Positions 1 through 8,194 are shown, numbered from the stretch's first letter. The stretch is DNA of 64,000 bases from DASZQY01 sp963843565 (GCA_963843565.1 CAWJKY010000003.1:434001-498000), one strand, 5' to 3'. The notes: generated by a model from the sequence alone, not told the origin. Program-made: numbers and translations.

Positions 1-2
1 TG

Positions 3-878
3 GTGCGGCTTGCCGGGTTGCCGGCCACTGTGTTTGCGTTCGCGCTCTGGGGACTGACGCCGGCCATCGCCGCACAGCCAAGCGGCACCGCGATCGCAGT
101 CGTCCAGGCTTCCCAGGTCGACGGCGCCACCGGGAGGCAGACCCTGCAGGTCAAGCAGGACGTCTATTCCGGCGACAGGATTATCACCGGCCCGTCGGGC
201 GTGGCGCAGATACTGTTCCGCGACGACACCAAACTGATTGTCGGGCCGAACTCGTCGATGACGATCGACGCGTTCGTGTACGGGGGCGGTGGGTCGGCGC
301 AGAAGGTCACGCTCAACGCGGTCAAGGGCGCCTTCCGGTTCATCACCGGCAACAGCCCCAAGGGCGCCTATTCGATCGTGACGCCGGCGGCGATAATCGG
401 CGTACGCGGTACGGTCTTCGACTTCTCCGTCAACAACTGGGCTTTTGAGAACTCGACGCGCATCCTCCAGTTCAGCGGAAGCACCCGCATCTGCCACTTG
501 GTGCCGATCGATCCGACGCATCCCGAGCAGAAGAAGAGCGTCTGCGACATCCACGCGGATCCCTGCGGGGTCGCGGTGATCACGAGCGGCTCGCCCGACA
601 TCGAACGGATCAGGTCTCAATTCCGGCGCAACCAGGAAATCGCGCGCTTCTTCCCGCTTGCCCAGCAGAACCAGAACAACTTCGCGTCGGGCTTCCGGGT
701 CAGCACGCGGGCTTGCGGCAACCTGGCGGTCAACGAGCCGCTGCAGCCGACGTCGCCACAGCCGCAACCGGCCCAGGCACCTCCGCCGTCGCCACCACCG
801 CCGCCTCCTCCTCCTCCGCCACCACCACCACCGCCGCCGCCACCTCCGCCGCCGCCGCCGCCACGAAAGGGCGCCTAG
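3..878 (+). CDS. FecR-domain exported protein with polyproline tail
   Basis: 291-residue protein that may extend upstream, because the GTG used here is only the third base of the window. Residues 1-24 look like a Sec signal peptide ending AIAA before Q25. Roughly residues 50-140 read as a FecR domain: a 'sGDRIITGPSG' turn, then 'TLNAVKGAFRF' and 'TPAAIIGVRGTVFDF', the usual last strands of that fold. FecR domains in this form are periplasmic beta-rich modules of unclear partner; no ECF sigma factor or TonB receptor gene is adjacent, so a siderophore-signalling role is not supported. The last 35 residues are almost pure proline, encoded by mixed CCG/CCT/CCA codons. It lies on the left of a tRNA-Pro fragment and may belong to an integrated element. 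Confidence 0.75.
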   Translation: MRLAGLPATVFAFALWGLTPAIAAQPSGTAIAVVQASQVDGATGRQTLQVKQDVYSGDRIITGPSGVAQILFRDDTKLIVGPNSSMTIDAFVYGGGGSAQKVTLNAVKGAFRFITGNSPKGAYSIVTPAAIIGVRGTVFDFSVNNWAFENSTRILQFSGSTRICHLVPIDPTHPEQKKSVCDIHADPCGVAVITSGSPDIERIRSQFRRNQEIARFFPLAQQNQNNFASGFRVSTRACGNLAVNEPLQPTSPQPQPAQAPPPSPPPPPPPPPPPPPPPPPPPPPPPPRKGA

Positions 879-924
879 AAGATCTTCGAAACCGTACGCC
901 GCCGGCGAGCGCACGCGATCGGCA

Positions 925-948
925 GTTCGAATCCTGCCACCCCGACCA
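925..948 (+). other. Displaced 3' end of a tRNA-Pro, candidate attachment site
   Basis: The 24 bases read as the end of a tRNA: a TTCGAAT T-loop, the 3' half of the T-stem, acceptor strand CACCCCG, discriminator A and CCA. This is what I remember of the 3' end of bacterial tRNA-Pro, whose 5' acceptor strand is CGGGGTG. No 5' half is present: upstream is the FecR gene and unrelated sequence, and the T-stem lacks one G. A lone tRNA 3' end is the usual scar of a tyrosine-integrase element, with the intact tRNA at the far end. The orientation would put that element to the left, outside the window. Confidence 0.55.
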
Positions 949-1046
949 GCCACCTGTGGGTTGGTTTGTCGCAGCTTGCTCCGTCGTTGATCTGACCTAG
1001 TTGGTTTCCCGGGCGACGTTCCGTTTGCGACGGGGCGACTTTCGAG

Positions 1047-1913
1047 TTGATACGGTTCGATCCGGTGAGTCCGCGCGGTATCGTGTGGCTCGCCTCCTAC
1101 CCGAAATCCGGAAACACCTGGGTGCGGGCGTTCCTGTTCGTCCTGCTGAAGCTGATGCAGGGCGAAGCGGTCGCGGCCGTCGACCTGAACGCGGTCGCGA
1201 TCTCCGGCCAGAACGAGCGCACCGCCGACTACTACGTGCGCCACCTGCCCGATCGCGACGCGATCTTCGACCGGGCCGCGGTCGCGGCGGCGCGGCCCAA
1301 GGTGCAGACCGACATCGCCGTGGGCATGCCCGGCCCGGTGATGATCAAGACCCACAATGCGATGGTCGACTATCTCGGTGCGCCGCTGGTCAACCGGGCG
1401 GTCTCGGCCGGGGCGCTCTACATCGTCCGCGATCCGCTCGACGTGGCGGTGTCGCTGGCGCACTTCCACGCGATTTCGCTTGACGCCGCCATCGAGCGGA
1501 TGGCGACGCCCGGCTGGTCCACGCAGACCAACCCGGAGGACGTCTATTTCGTCACCGGCTCGTGGAGCGAGAACGTGGCGAGCTGGACCGCGCGCCCGAA
1601 CCCGGCCGTTCTGGCGGTGCGCTACGAGGACCTGATCGCCAAGCCCGAGGAGACCTTCACCACCCTCGCGCACCACGTCGCCATGCCCGCCAACCCGGCG
1701 CAGATCGCCCGGGCGATCGATCTCACCACCTTCGAACGGATGCGGTCGGCCGAGGCGGCGCAAGGCTTCGTCGAGAAGGCGCCTGAGGCGGATGTGTTCT
1801 TCCGGCGCGGCAAGGTCGGCGAGGGGCGCGAGCGACTTTCGGCGGAGCAGGTGGGGCGCATCGTCGACACGCACCGGGAGCAGATGGCCCGTTTCGGCTA
1901 CCTGCCGGCCTGA
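1047..1913 (+). CDS. Sulfotransferase family protein (PAPS-dependent)
   Basis: 288 residues, single-domain cytosolic-type sulfotransferase. The 5'-phosphosulfate-binding loop is clear at residues 18-25 (YPKSGNTW), and the 3'-phosphate site appears near residue 127 as VRDPLDVAVS. The C-terminal RRGKVGEGRERL stretch matches the RKGxxGDWK-like segment that closes on PAPS. It should transfer sulfate from PAPS to a hydroxyl or amine of an unknown acceptor. The first in-frame start is TTG 1047, with GTG 1065 as an alternative; neither has a strong Shine-Dalgarno sequence. It stands alone on the right of the tRNA-Pro fragment, with no glycan or PAPS-synthesis genes beside it, so the acceptor cannot be guessed. 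Confidence 0.85.
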   Translation: MIRFDPVSPRGIVWLASYPKSGNTWVRAFLFVLLKLMQGEAVAAVDLNAVAISGQNERTADYYVRHLPDRDAIFDRAAVAAARPKVQTDIAVGMPGPVMIKTHNAMVDYLGAPLVNRAVSAGALYIVRDPLDVAVSLAHFHAISLDAAIERMATPGWSTQTNPEDVYFVTGSWSENVASWTARPNPAVLAVRYEDLIAKPEETFTTLAHHVAMPANPAQIARAIDLTTFERMRSAEAAQGFVEKAPEADVFFRRGKVGEGRERLSAEQVGRIVDTHREQMARFGYLPA

Positions 1914-1999
1914 GGCGGCGACCCGGCAGCTTGGCGATTGCGCCCGGCGGCGGTTGATGCTTGAACATGCCCCGATCCGTCAGATCCGCGAGGGAATCG

Positions 2000-2305
2000 A
2001 TGCTTGCCCGCATCTTCAAACCCGCCAGAACCGCCATGCAATCCGGCCGGGCCGGCACCAGGGAATGGGTTCTGGAATATGAACCGGAGGACCGGCCGGC
2101 GGCCGATCCGCTGATGGGCTACACGTCCTCGGCGGACATGCGCCGCCAGCTGAGACTGGAATTCGACACCCAGGAAGAAGCGCTTGCCTACGCGCGGCGC
2201 AACGGTATTCCCGTTCAGGTCTTCGCGGCCCACGAGCCGGCCCCCAAGACGTTGTCGTATTCCGACAACTTCCGGTACGGCCGACCGCAGCCATGGACTC
2301 ACTGA
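2000..2305 (+). CDS. NADH dehydrogenase accessory subunit, NDUFS4-like (ETC complex I conserved region)
   Basis: 101 residues. The sequence follows the small alphaproteobacterial and mitochondrial 18-kDa complex I subunit: 'WVLEYEPEDRPAADPLMGYTSSADMRRQLRLEFDTQEEALAYARRNGIPVQV' is the typical core, where the tryptophan and the GYTSS/D turn are conserved. In mitochondria NDUFS4 stabilises the NADH-oxidising module; the bacterial protein is found in Paracoccus complex I. The ATG at 2000 is preferred over an upstream in-frame start at 1961 because AGGGA lies five bases ahead of it. The gene is alone, away from any nuo operon, and sits just upstream of tRNA-Arg, a common arrangement in this order. 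Confidence 0.85.
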   Translation: MLARIFKPARTAMQSGRAGTREWVLEYEPEDRPAADPLMGYTSSADMRRQLRLEFDTQEEALAYARRNGIPVQVFAAHEPAPKTLSYSDNFRYGRPQPWTH

Positions 2306-2320
2306 CGGGCGGACGGGATC

Positions 2321-2397
2321 GACCCCGTAGCTCAGCTGGATAGAGCAGCCGCCTTCTAAGCGGCAGGTCGCAGGTTCAAGTCCTGCCGGGGTCGCCA
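2321..2397 (+). tRNA. tRNA-Arg (anticodon TCT)
   Basis: 77 bases including encoded CCA. Acceptor GACCCCG pairs with CGGGGTC, the D-arm is GCTC..GAGC, and the anticodon stem GCCGC/GCGGC closes a CTTCTAA loop, giving anticodon TCT for AGA codons. The T-arm is GCAGG-TTCAAGT-CCTGC. It lies between the complex I subunit gene and the UPF0261 operon. Confidence 0.97.
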
Positions 2398-2428
2398 AAG
2401 TCCGGCGCGGTCGCCGTGGGGGTTGGCA

Positions 2429-3625
2429 ATGGAGCGCGTCTACGTCGTCGGCACGGCGGACACCAAGGGCGAGGAGCTTGCCTTCCTGAAGGCGCGCGTC
2501 GCCGCGGCGGGCGCCGATGCCGTTCTGGTCGATGTGGGCACGCGAACGCCGGCGGTCGCCGTCGACGTCGCTGCGGCAACGGTTGCCGCCTTTCATCCTG
2601 ACGGCGCCGCCGCTGCGCTTGAAACCGACGACCGCGGGACTGCCGTTGCCGCCATGGGCGAGGCTTTCGCGCGCTTCGTCGTCAGCCGCGACGACATCGG
2701 CGCGATCGTCGGGATTGGCGGCGGTGGCGGCACGTCGATCGTGACGGCCGGGATGCGCGCCCTGCCGATCGGCGTCCCGAAGCTGATGGTGTCGACGCTC
2801 GCCTCCGGTGACGTCGCGCCGTTCGTTGGGGTCAGTGACATCACCATGATGAACCCGGTGACCGACATTGCCGGCCTCAACCGGATCAGCCGCGTGGTTC
2901 TCGCGAACGCGGCGGCGGCGATTGCCGGCATGGCGCGCACCGGGCCGGTGTCTCAGGTCGACGGCCGGCCGGCGATCGGCCTCACCATGTTCGGTGTGAC
3001 GACGCTGTGCGTGACGCAAGCCATGGCGGATCTCAGGGCCAAGTACGATTGTCTCGTCTTTCATGCCACCGGGGCGGGTGGCCGGGCGCTGGAGAAGCTC
3101 GTCGACGACGGCATGGTCTCGGGTGTCATCGACGCCACGACGACGGAAGTGTGCGATCTCCTGATGGGCGGCGTGATGAGCGCCGGAGAGGACCGGCTCG
3201 GCGCGATCGCCCGTCGCCGGGTTCCGTACGTCGGGTCGGTCGGCGCCCTCGACATGGTCAACTTCTGGGCGCCGGAGACGGTCCCGGACCGCTATCGCGG
3301 GCGCCTTTTCCACCGGCACAATCCGCACGTCACCTTGATGCGCACCACCGCGGACGAGAACCGCGCCATGGGCGAGTGGATCGCGGAACGCGTCAACCGG
3401 TGCGAAGGACCCGTCCGTTTCCTGATCCCAGAGAAAGGCGTATCGGCGATGGATGCGCCGGGCGAGCCGTTCTACGATCCTGATGCGGATGCGGCGCTCT
3501 TCGCCGCGCTCGCCGCGCACCTGAACGAGACCGCCACGCGGCGTCTCGTCAGGCTGCCGTTCCATATCAACGATCCGGAATTCTCCGCGGCCCTTGCCGC
3601 GAACTTCCGCGAGATCGCGGCCTGA
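2429..3625 (+). CDS. Tm-1-like ATP-binding protein, UPF0261 family
   Basis: 398 residues, full length for UPF0261. The start 'RVYVVGTADTKGEELAFLK' and the glycine-rich 'VGIGGGGGTSIVTAGMRALPIGVPKLMVSTLASGDVAPFVG' are hallmarks of the family. Its plant relative is the N-terminal half of Tm-1, which binds ATP and blocks tomato mosaic virus replication. The bacterial function is unknown. ATG 2429 is chosen over TTG 2423 because GGGGG precedes it at normal spacing. The next gene encodes the TIM-barrel partner which in plant Tm-1 forms the C-terminal half of the same polypeptide, so the two proteins probably act together. They form an operon with a cupin. Confidence 0.88.
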   Translation: MERVYVVGTADTKGEELAFLKARVAAAGADAVLVDVGTRTPAVAVDVAAATVAAFHPDGAAAALETDDRGTAVAAMGEAFARFVVSRDDIGAIVGIGGGGGTSIVTAGMRALPIGVPKLMVSTLASGDVAPFVGVSDITMMNPVTDIAGLNRISRVVLANAAAAIAGMARTGPVSQVDGRPAIGLTMFGVTTLCVTQAMADLRAKYDCLVFHATGAGGRALEKLVDDGMVSGVIDATTTEVCDLLMGGVMSAGEDRLGAIARRRVPYVGSVGALDMVNFWAPETVPDRYRGRLFHRHNPHVTLMRTTADENRAMGEWIAERVNRCEGPVRFLIPEKGVSAMDAPGEPFYDPDADAALFAALAAHLNETATRRLVRLPFHINDPEFSAALAANFREIAA

Positions 3626-3635
3626 AAGGCGCCCC

Positions 3636-4466
3636 ATGCCGGCTATTCCACGCGCGGAGATTCTCGCCAGGCTGCGCGACCTGGTGCGCCGGCGGGTCCC
3701 GATCATCGGTGGCGGCGCCGGCACCGGTCTGTCGGCGAAGGGCGAGGAGGCCGGCGGCATCGACCTCATCGTCATTTACAACTCCGGCCGCTACCGCATG
3801 GCCGGGCGCGGCTCGGCGGCGGGGCTGCTCGCCTACGGAAACGCCAACGAGATCGTCAAGGACATGGCGCGGGAAGTGCTCCCCGTCGTGAAGCACACGC
3901 CGGTGCTCGCCGGCGTCAATGGTACCGATCCGTTCGTGCTGATGCCGCAGTTCCTGGCCGAGCTGAAGGCGATGGGCTTCTCCGGCGTCCAGAACTTTCC
4001 GACCATCGGCCTGTTCGACGGCACCATGCGCGCCAGCTTCGAGGAGACCGGCATGGGCTACGGCCTCGAGGTCGACATGATCCGCCAGGCACACGACCTC
4101 GACCTTCTGACGACGCCCTACGTGTTCAACCCGGACGAGGCCAAGGCGATGGCCGAGGCGGGCGCCGATATCGTCGTGGCGCACATGGGTGTCACCGTCG
4201 GCGGCGCGATTGGCGCGACCTCAGCGAAGTCCCTCGACGCGTGCGTCGCGGAGGTTGATGCCATTTCCGAGGCAGCCCGAGGCGTGCGGAGCGATGTGAT
4301 CGTGCTGTGCCACGGCGGGCCGATCGCAATGCCGGACGACGCGGCTTACGTGCTGCAGCACTGCGCCGGTTGCCACGGCTTCTACGGCGCTTCCAGCATG
4401 GAACGCCTGCCGGTCGAGGCCGCGCTTATCGAGCAGGCGCGGAAGTTCAAGCAGATCAAATTCTGA
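3636..4466 (+). CDS. Phosphoenolpyruvate hydrolase family TIM-barrel protein
   Basis: 276 residues, PEP_hydrolase (PF09370-type) TIM barrel. Visible family blocks are 'GGGAGTGLSAKGEEAGGIDLIVIYNSGRYRMAGRGS', 'LAGVNGTDPF', 'GVQNFPTIGLFDGTMR' and a C-terminal 'GFYGASSMERLPVE' loop resembling phosphate-binding turns. Members resemble isocitrate lyase/PEP mutase barrels, but no substrate is established for this branch. The ATG at 3636 lies ten bases after the UPF0261 stop, with GAAAGG ahead of it. Its equivalent is fused to a UPF0261 domain in plant Tm-1, supporting a functional pair with the upstream gene. A C-C bond hydrolase or lyase on a small keto acid is a guess. Confidence 0.85.
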   Translation: MPAIPRAEILARLRDLVRRRVPIIGGGAGTGLSAKGEEAGGIDLIVIYNSGRYRMAGRGSAAGLLAYGNANEIVKDMAREVLPVVKHTPVLAGVNGTDPFVLMPQFLAELKAMGFSGVQNFPTIGLFDGTMRASFEETGMGYGLEVDMIRQAHDLDLLTTPYVFNPDEAKAMAEAGADIVVAHMGVTVGGAIGATSAKSLDACVAEVDAISEAARGVRSDVIVLCHGGPIAMPDDAAYVLQHCAGCHGFYGASSMERLPVEAALIEQARKFKQIKF

Positions 4467-4492
4467 CCGGCCTGGCCGGCGAGGGAGGAGCA

Positions 4493-4897
4493 ATGATGAA
4501 ACCGGGGTTCAAACTCGCGGGCGACGTGAAGACGGAAATCCTCGATTGGGGCCAGTCGCGCTGGCTCTCGACCCCGCTCGTGAACGGCGCAGAGCATCTG
4601 GTGGTCATCGATGTCACGCTGTCGCCCGGCGGCGGCCACGACTTCCACAAGCATCCCGACCAGGAAGAGGTGATCTACGTGGTCAGCGGCACGGTCGAGC
4701 AGTGGGTCGACCGCGAGAAGCGCATGCTGGGACCGGGCGACTCGGCGCACATCCCGGCTGGCGTCGTGCATGCCTCGTTCAACACCGGCAAGAGCGACGC
4801 CAAGCTCGTGGCAATCCTCGGGCCGTGCGTCGGCGAGAGCGGCTACCAGCTCGTCGACGTTGCCGCCGAGGCGCCGTGGAAGGGGCTGCGCGGCTAG
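4493..4897 (+). CDS. Single-domain cupin protein
   Basis: 134 residues. Both cupin motifs are complete: motif 1 reads GGGHDFHKHPDQEEVIYVVSG with the two His and the Glu that bind metal, and motif 2 reads GDSAHIPAGVVHASFN with the third His. Such one-domain cupins are cytosolic metal-dependent isomerases, dioxygenases or ligand binders. GGAGG sits at 4485-4489; the ATG at 4493 or 4496 is the start. It is the third gene of the UPF0261/TIM-barrel operon, 26 bases after the second, so it may act on the same unknown metabolite. The stop TAG abuts the stop of the convergent DUF2207 gene with no intergenic base. Confidence 0.85.
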   Translation: MMKPGFKLAGDVKTEILDWGQSRWLSTPLVNGAEHLVVIDVTLSPGGGHDFHKHPDQEEVIYVVSGTVEQWVDREKRMLGPGDSAHIPAGVVHASFNTGKSDAKLVAILGPCVGESGYQLVDVAAEAPWKGLRG

Positions 4898-6853
4898 CTA
4901 CCAGCCGCCACCGCCCCCGCCACCCCCGCCGCCGCCCGAACCGCCGCCGCCGGAGAAGCCTGAGGAAGACGAACTCGGCGCGGGGATCGAGCTGGCGAAC
5001 GAGCTTTCGGCGGAAGACACCACGGACGAAATGGAACTGGCCAGGCTGTGGCCGCCCCATCCATAGCCGCCGTGCCACGCCGGATTGTACGCGCTCGCCA
5101 CGTCCTGACCGGGGTTGGCCCGGGCAAACGCCGTCGAGAACGCCTCCGACCAGGGCTTCTCGACGTTGAGGGCGACGGCGTAGGGCAATATCCGCTCGAA
5201 CTGGGTCGCATCGAGGTCGGGCGCCCCGGCGAGATTGAGGCGGTTGCTTTCGGCCGTGCGGATGTACTCCTCGAGGCCCTCGATCTGGTCCATCATCACC
5301 CGGCCGGCGGCGGTCGGGGCGCGCAGCAGGTAGAAGAACAGGCCGTTCATCACCGCGAAGCCCCCGATCAGCGCCAGCGGGAAGCCGTTGTTGAGCACCA
5401 CGTCGATAATCGTCCAGCCGAAGCCGGTCGGCAGCGAGCGAAGCATTTCGCCGCCCACCGACAGGAAGTTGACGGCGATGAAGGCGACGACCACGATGAA
5501 GAAGCCGGCGCTGAGGATCGATTTGACGCTGCGGGCGACGAAGATCGCGCGCACGATCGGGATGATGAACGCACCGAGCCAGACGCCCGCAAAAACCGTG
5601 CCGATCAGCAGGCCGATCTCGTTCTCGCTCAGCCCGCCGAACAGCAGCACCAGGGCAATCGACGCCGCCGTCAGGATTACGCCGACGGTGAAGTAGCCGA
5701 GGTTGCGCCGGAAGAAGCGGTTGCGGTTCTCGTTCTCGACGCTCGACTTGAAGCTCGCGAACTGGGTCTGAAGGCTCTTGCCGTTGGCCTTGTTGATGGC
5801 GACCTCACCGCCTTTGCTTTCCACCCATCCGAGCAGCGACTTCTCGCCGGGGGGAAGCTTTTCCTGCGGCAGTCCCTGCTTGGTGCGCGTCAGGACGATG
5901 TCCTTGCCGGAATCGTTGAAGACCAGCAGCCCCTTGACCGCGAGCGACAGGGCGGCGGCGGTGAACTTCCGCCAGCCGTTGCCCCAGCCGAAGTCGCGCA
6001 CGTAGCCGGCGAGCGTCGGCGAAACGCCGGACGGCGGGTGGAAGAGGGGAATGATCGTGCCCCTGGGAGGATCGCGGCCGACCGCGTGCCAGGAGAGCAG
6101 GTAGAAGATCAGGACGCCGGCGAGGCCAAGCGGGCCGAACACAAGATGCCGGTTGTCGAGGAACCAGTAGTAGAACGCCTGCATGCCGGTCGGCGGCGGG
6201 ATGAGATCGGCGGGGATCTGCAACACGACCGACAGCCCTTGGCTCGGCCGCAGCGTCTTGCTCGTCGCCACGCCCAGCTGTCCGTTCGAGTCGATGGCGC
6301 CGGTGTAGTCCTGCCCGCGCGCACCATAGGGGCCGGTGTAGGCGGTCCAGCGTGTCGGGGCCTGGTTGCCGGGCAGCGTGAACAGCGCCGTCGCCTTGAG
6401 AATGGGGAAATCCCACTCGTTGCCGGTGACGTTCCAGAACAGCTCGGTGTGGTCGGCGAGGAAGCGGATCTGGCGGCCGGTCTCGTAGTGGATGCGGTAG
6501 GTGTAGGTGCCCGGATCGAGAATGACATCGCCGTCGCCGACGTAGATGCGGATGCCGCCCTGGTTGCGGGCGGTGTGGTATGGCTCGGGCTTGCCGTCCC
6601 GGGCGATATCCAGGATCGAGAAGCTCACCCGGTGGACGCGCTTGTTGTCGTCGACGAAGGTCAGCGGAAAGTCGCGGTAGATGCCGTGGCGAATCTTGCG
6701 GCCTTCCGCCGTCACCTTGATCGTCTCGGTGACGTCGAGGACGCCGTCCGGCCGCACGACGACGTTGGAATCGAAACTGAGGATCTGCTCATCGGCGAGG
6801 GCAGGCGCGGCGAAGAAGCCGACGAGGGCGAGAACGAGTGCCAGAATCCTCAT
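4898..6853 (-). CDS. DUF2207 domain membrane protein with glycine-rich tail
   Basis: 651 residues. Residues 1-20 form a signal peptide ending ALA; the DUF2207 beta domain follows ('VVVRPDGVLDVTETIKVTAEG...IRHGIYRDFPL') to about residue 220 and is extracytoplasmic. Hydrophobic segments near 230-255, 385-435 and 455-515 anchor it. The tail turns into serine-rich then nearly pure glycine, ending GGW, as in the related TPM and YciQ-like proteins. Function is unknown; it pairs with lemA in many bacteria. Its ATG overlaps the lemA stop by four bases (ATGA), so the two are translationally coupled. Confidence 0.85.
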   Translation of the reverse strand: MRILALVLALVGFFAAPALADEQILSFDSNVVVRPDGVLDVTETIKVTAEGRKIRHGIYRDFPLTFVDDNKRVHRVSFSILDIARDGKPEPYHTARNQGGIRIYVGDGDVILDPGTYTYRIHYETGRQIRFLADHTELFWNVTGNEWDFPILKATALFTLPGNQAPTRWTAYTGPYGARGQDYTGAIDSNGQLGVATSKTLRPSQGLSVVLQIPADLIPPPTGMQAFYYWFLDNRHLVFGPLGLAGVLIFYLLSWHAVGRDPPRGTIIPLFHPPSGVSPTLAGYVRDFGWGNGWRKFTAAALSLAVKGLLVFNDSGKDIVLTRTKQGLPQEKLPPGEKSLLGWVESKGGEVAINKANGKSLQTQFASFKSSVENENRNRFFRRNLGYFTVGVILTAASIALVLLFGGLSENEIGLLIGTVFAGVWLGAFIIPIVRAIFVARSVKSILSAGFFIVVVAFIAVNFLSVGGEMLRSLPTGFGWTIIDVVLNNGFPLALIGGFAVMNGLFFYLLRAPTAAGRVMMDQIEGLEEYIRTAESNRLNLAGAPDLDATQFERILPYAVALNVEKPWSEAFSTAFARANPGQDVASAYNPAWHGGYGWGGHSLASSISSVVSSAESSFASSIPAPSSSSSGFSGGGGSGGGGGGGGGGGW

Positions 6854-7419
6854 GAGGCGGCTCCCTTGAAGGCGACCTCGGGCACCGCCCGGTCGGCCTC
6901 ATCGATTTCGAAGAATTCGCGCTCGCGGAAGCCGAAGGCGCTGGCGATGACGTTGCTCGGAAACGACTGGACCAGAACGTTGAGGTTGCGGGTGGCGCCG
7001 TTGTAGTAGCGCCGCGCCATCTGGATCTCGTCCTCGATCGCCGCGAGCTGCTTCTGAAGGTCGAGGAAATTGTCGCTCGCCTTGAGGTCCGGATAGGCCT
7101 CGGCGAGCGCCATCAGCTTGCCGATCGCTGCGGTCAGTTTGCCTTCGGCGGCGGCGCGGGCGGCAACGTCATCCTGCGGTACGTTGACGGCGGCGGTGCG
7201 CAGCGCCGTCGCCTGTTCGAGCACGGTGCGCTCATGGGTGGCGTAGCCCTTCACGGTTGAGACCAGATTGGGCACCAGATCGGCGCGCCGCTTGAGCTGC
7301 ACGTCGATGCCGCTCCAGCCTTCCGCCGCCACCTGCCGCGCTTTGACCAGCCGGTTGAACAGGAGGGCGCCGTAGATGACGACGACCGCGACGACGGCAA
7401 GCACGATCCAGGTCGTCAT
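6850..7419 (-). CDS. lemA: LemA family protein
   Basis: 189 residues, the normal LemA length. An N-terminal membrane segment (residues 3-20) is followed by the signature 'RNRLVKARQ...GWSGIDVQLKRRADLVPNLVSTVKGYATHE', then a long helical part ending 'YYNGATRNLNVLVQSFPSNVIASAFGFREREFFEIDE', which is highly conserved. The helical domain is predicted outside the membrane. GGGAGAA lies seven bases before ATG 7419. Its role is not established; co-occurrence with DUF2207 or TPM proteins suggests envelope quality control. It is the first gene of a two-gene operon with the DUF2207 protein. Confidence 0.93.
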   Translation of the reverse strand: MTTWIVLAVVAVVVIYGALLFNRLVKARQVAAEGWSGIDVQLKRRADLVPNLVSTVKGYATHERTVLEQATALRTAAVNVPQDDVAARAAAEGKLTAAIGKLMALAEAYPDLKASDNFLDLQKQLAAIEDEIQMARRYYNGATRNLNVLVQSFPSNVIASAFGFREREFFEIDEADRAVPEVAFKGAAS

Positions 7420-7532
7420 GCGCGATTCTCCCAGATGCGCTGCGTTTCCGGCGATGGCCGGACGGGCAGATCGACGCGATGATAGTGGATTCGCCGCCCG
7501 GCGACGACAACCGGGCCTGTGACCGAGGCCTC

Positions 7533-7560
7533 AGCGCGCGGCCCAGAGCAGCCCGCGCTT
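7533..7560. repeat. 28-bp direct repeat A, left copy
   Basis: Perfect copy of 10066-10093. The right copy is the last codons of thuA (RGLLWAAR and stop); this left copy has no thuA body beside it. The two copies have the same orientation and bracket the three-gene cassette between them. A diverged version of the adjacent lemA upstream sequence also appears on its right side, at about 7563-7616. Confidence 0.85.
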
Positions 7561-7645
7561 TCCCGGACAGACGGTCGGAGCACGATAATGGCGGATTCGG
7601 TGCTGGGCGACGACAGATAGCGGAGTGCGAGAAGCGCGGCCGAAT

Positions 7646-8194
7646 TTACGGCCTTTCGATCTCGTATTGAACGGAGGACAATTTCCCCGGCTCGTAGTAC
7701 GAAAAACCCACGATCCGCAAACGGAACGGGCACCCACCGACGTCGATGAACGCACTATCACCCTCGGCGAGCCGGATCCCCAAGAGGCCTCCGATGCTCC
7801 CGTGAAAGATCACGTAGTCGACACCGGCTGAAGTGACAGAAAGTTCCTGCACACCGAAATAGTGGGTTCGATCGATGAAAGCTTGATTGTTGTCGAGACG
7901 CAGTTGCCCACTTCCAAGTTTGACGGCGTCGCAATCCGTGTCGAACGCCTGAGGGACCACTGCCTTCATCGCCGCGACCTCGTTCTGGAGCTGCCGGACT
8001 ACCTCCATAAGTGCGGCGACCTCCCGGTCGAGCCGCTGAAGCTGATCATGGACTGTCTCGACTGCCGGCGATGAAGAGATACCGACGATATCGTTGTCTG
8101 CAACCGCCGATAGGCTTCCGGTCCCGTCGGCAGCACTGGGCAACGGCAGAAGGACCAGAAGGACAAGAGCAACCGGCAATGAAATCCGCATCAT
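7646..8194 (-). CDS. Exported coiled-coil protein of unknown function
   Basis: About 182 residues from the ATG at 8194 (8191 is also possible). A signal peptide (MMRISLPVALVLLVLLPLPSAA) is followed by an acidic stretch, a short coiled coil at about residues 50-80 ('LQRLDREVAALMEVVRQLQNEVAAMKAVV'), and a C-terminal beta-rich part. I recognise no family. The start codon overlaps the stop of the upstream caspase-like gene (ATGA), with GGGGGA ahead of it, so it is translationally coupled to that protease and is a plausible partner or regulator. It is visibly AT-richer than its flanks and lies within the repeat-bounded cassette 7533-10093. Confidence 0.65.
   Translation of the reverse strand: MMRISLPVALVLLVLLPLPSAADGTGSLSAVADNDIVGISSSPAVETVHDQLQRLDREVAALMEVVRQLQNEVAAMKAVVPQAFDTDCDAVKLGSGQLRLDNNQAFIDRTHYFGVQELSVTSAGVDYVIFHGSIGGLLGIRLAEGDSAFIDVGGCPFRLRIVGFSYYEPGKLSSVQYEIERP

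Noticed and set aside
2321..2397. tRNA-Arg as the site of an island carrying the UPF0261 operon
   Set aside because: tRNA is intact and no copy of its 3' end was seen downstream in the window; the operon matches its surroundings in composition.
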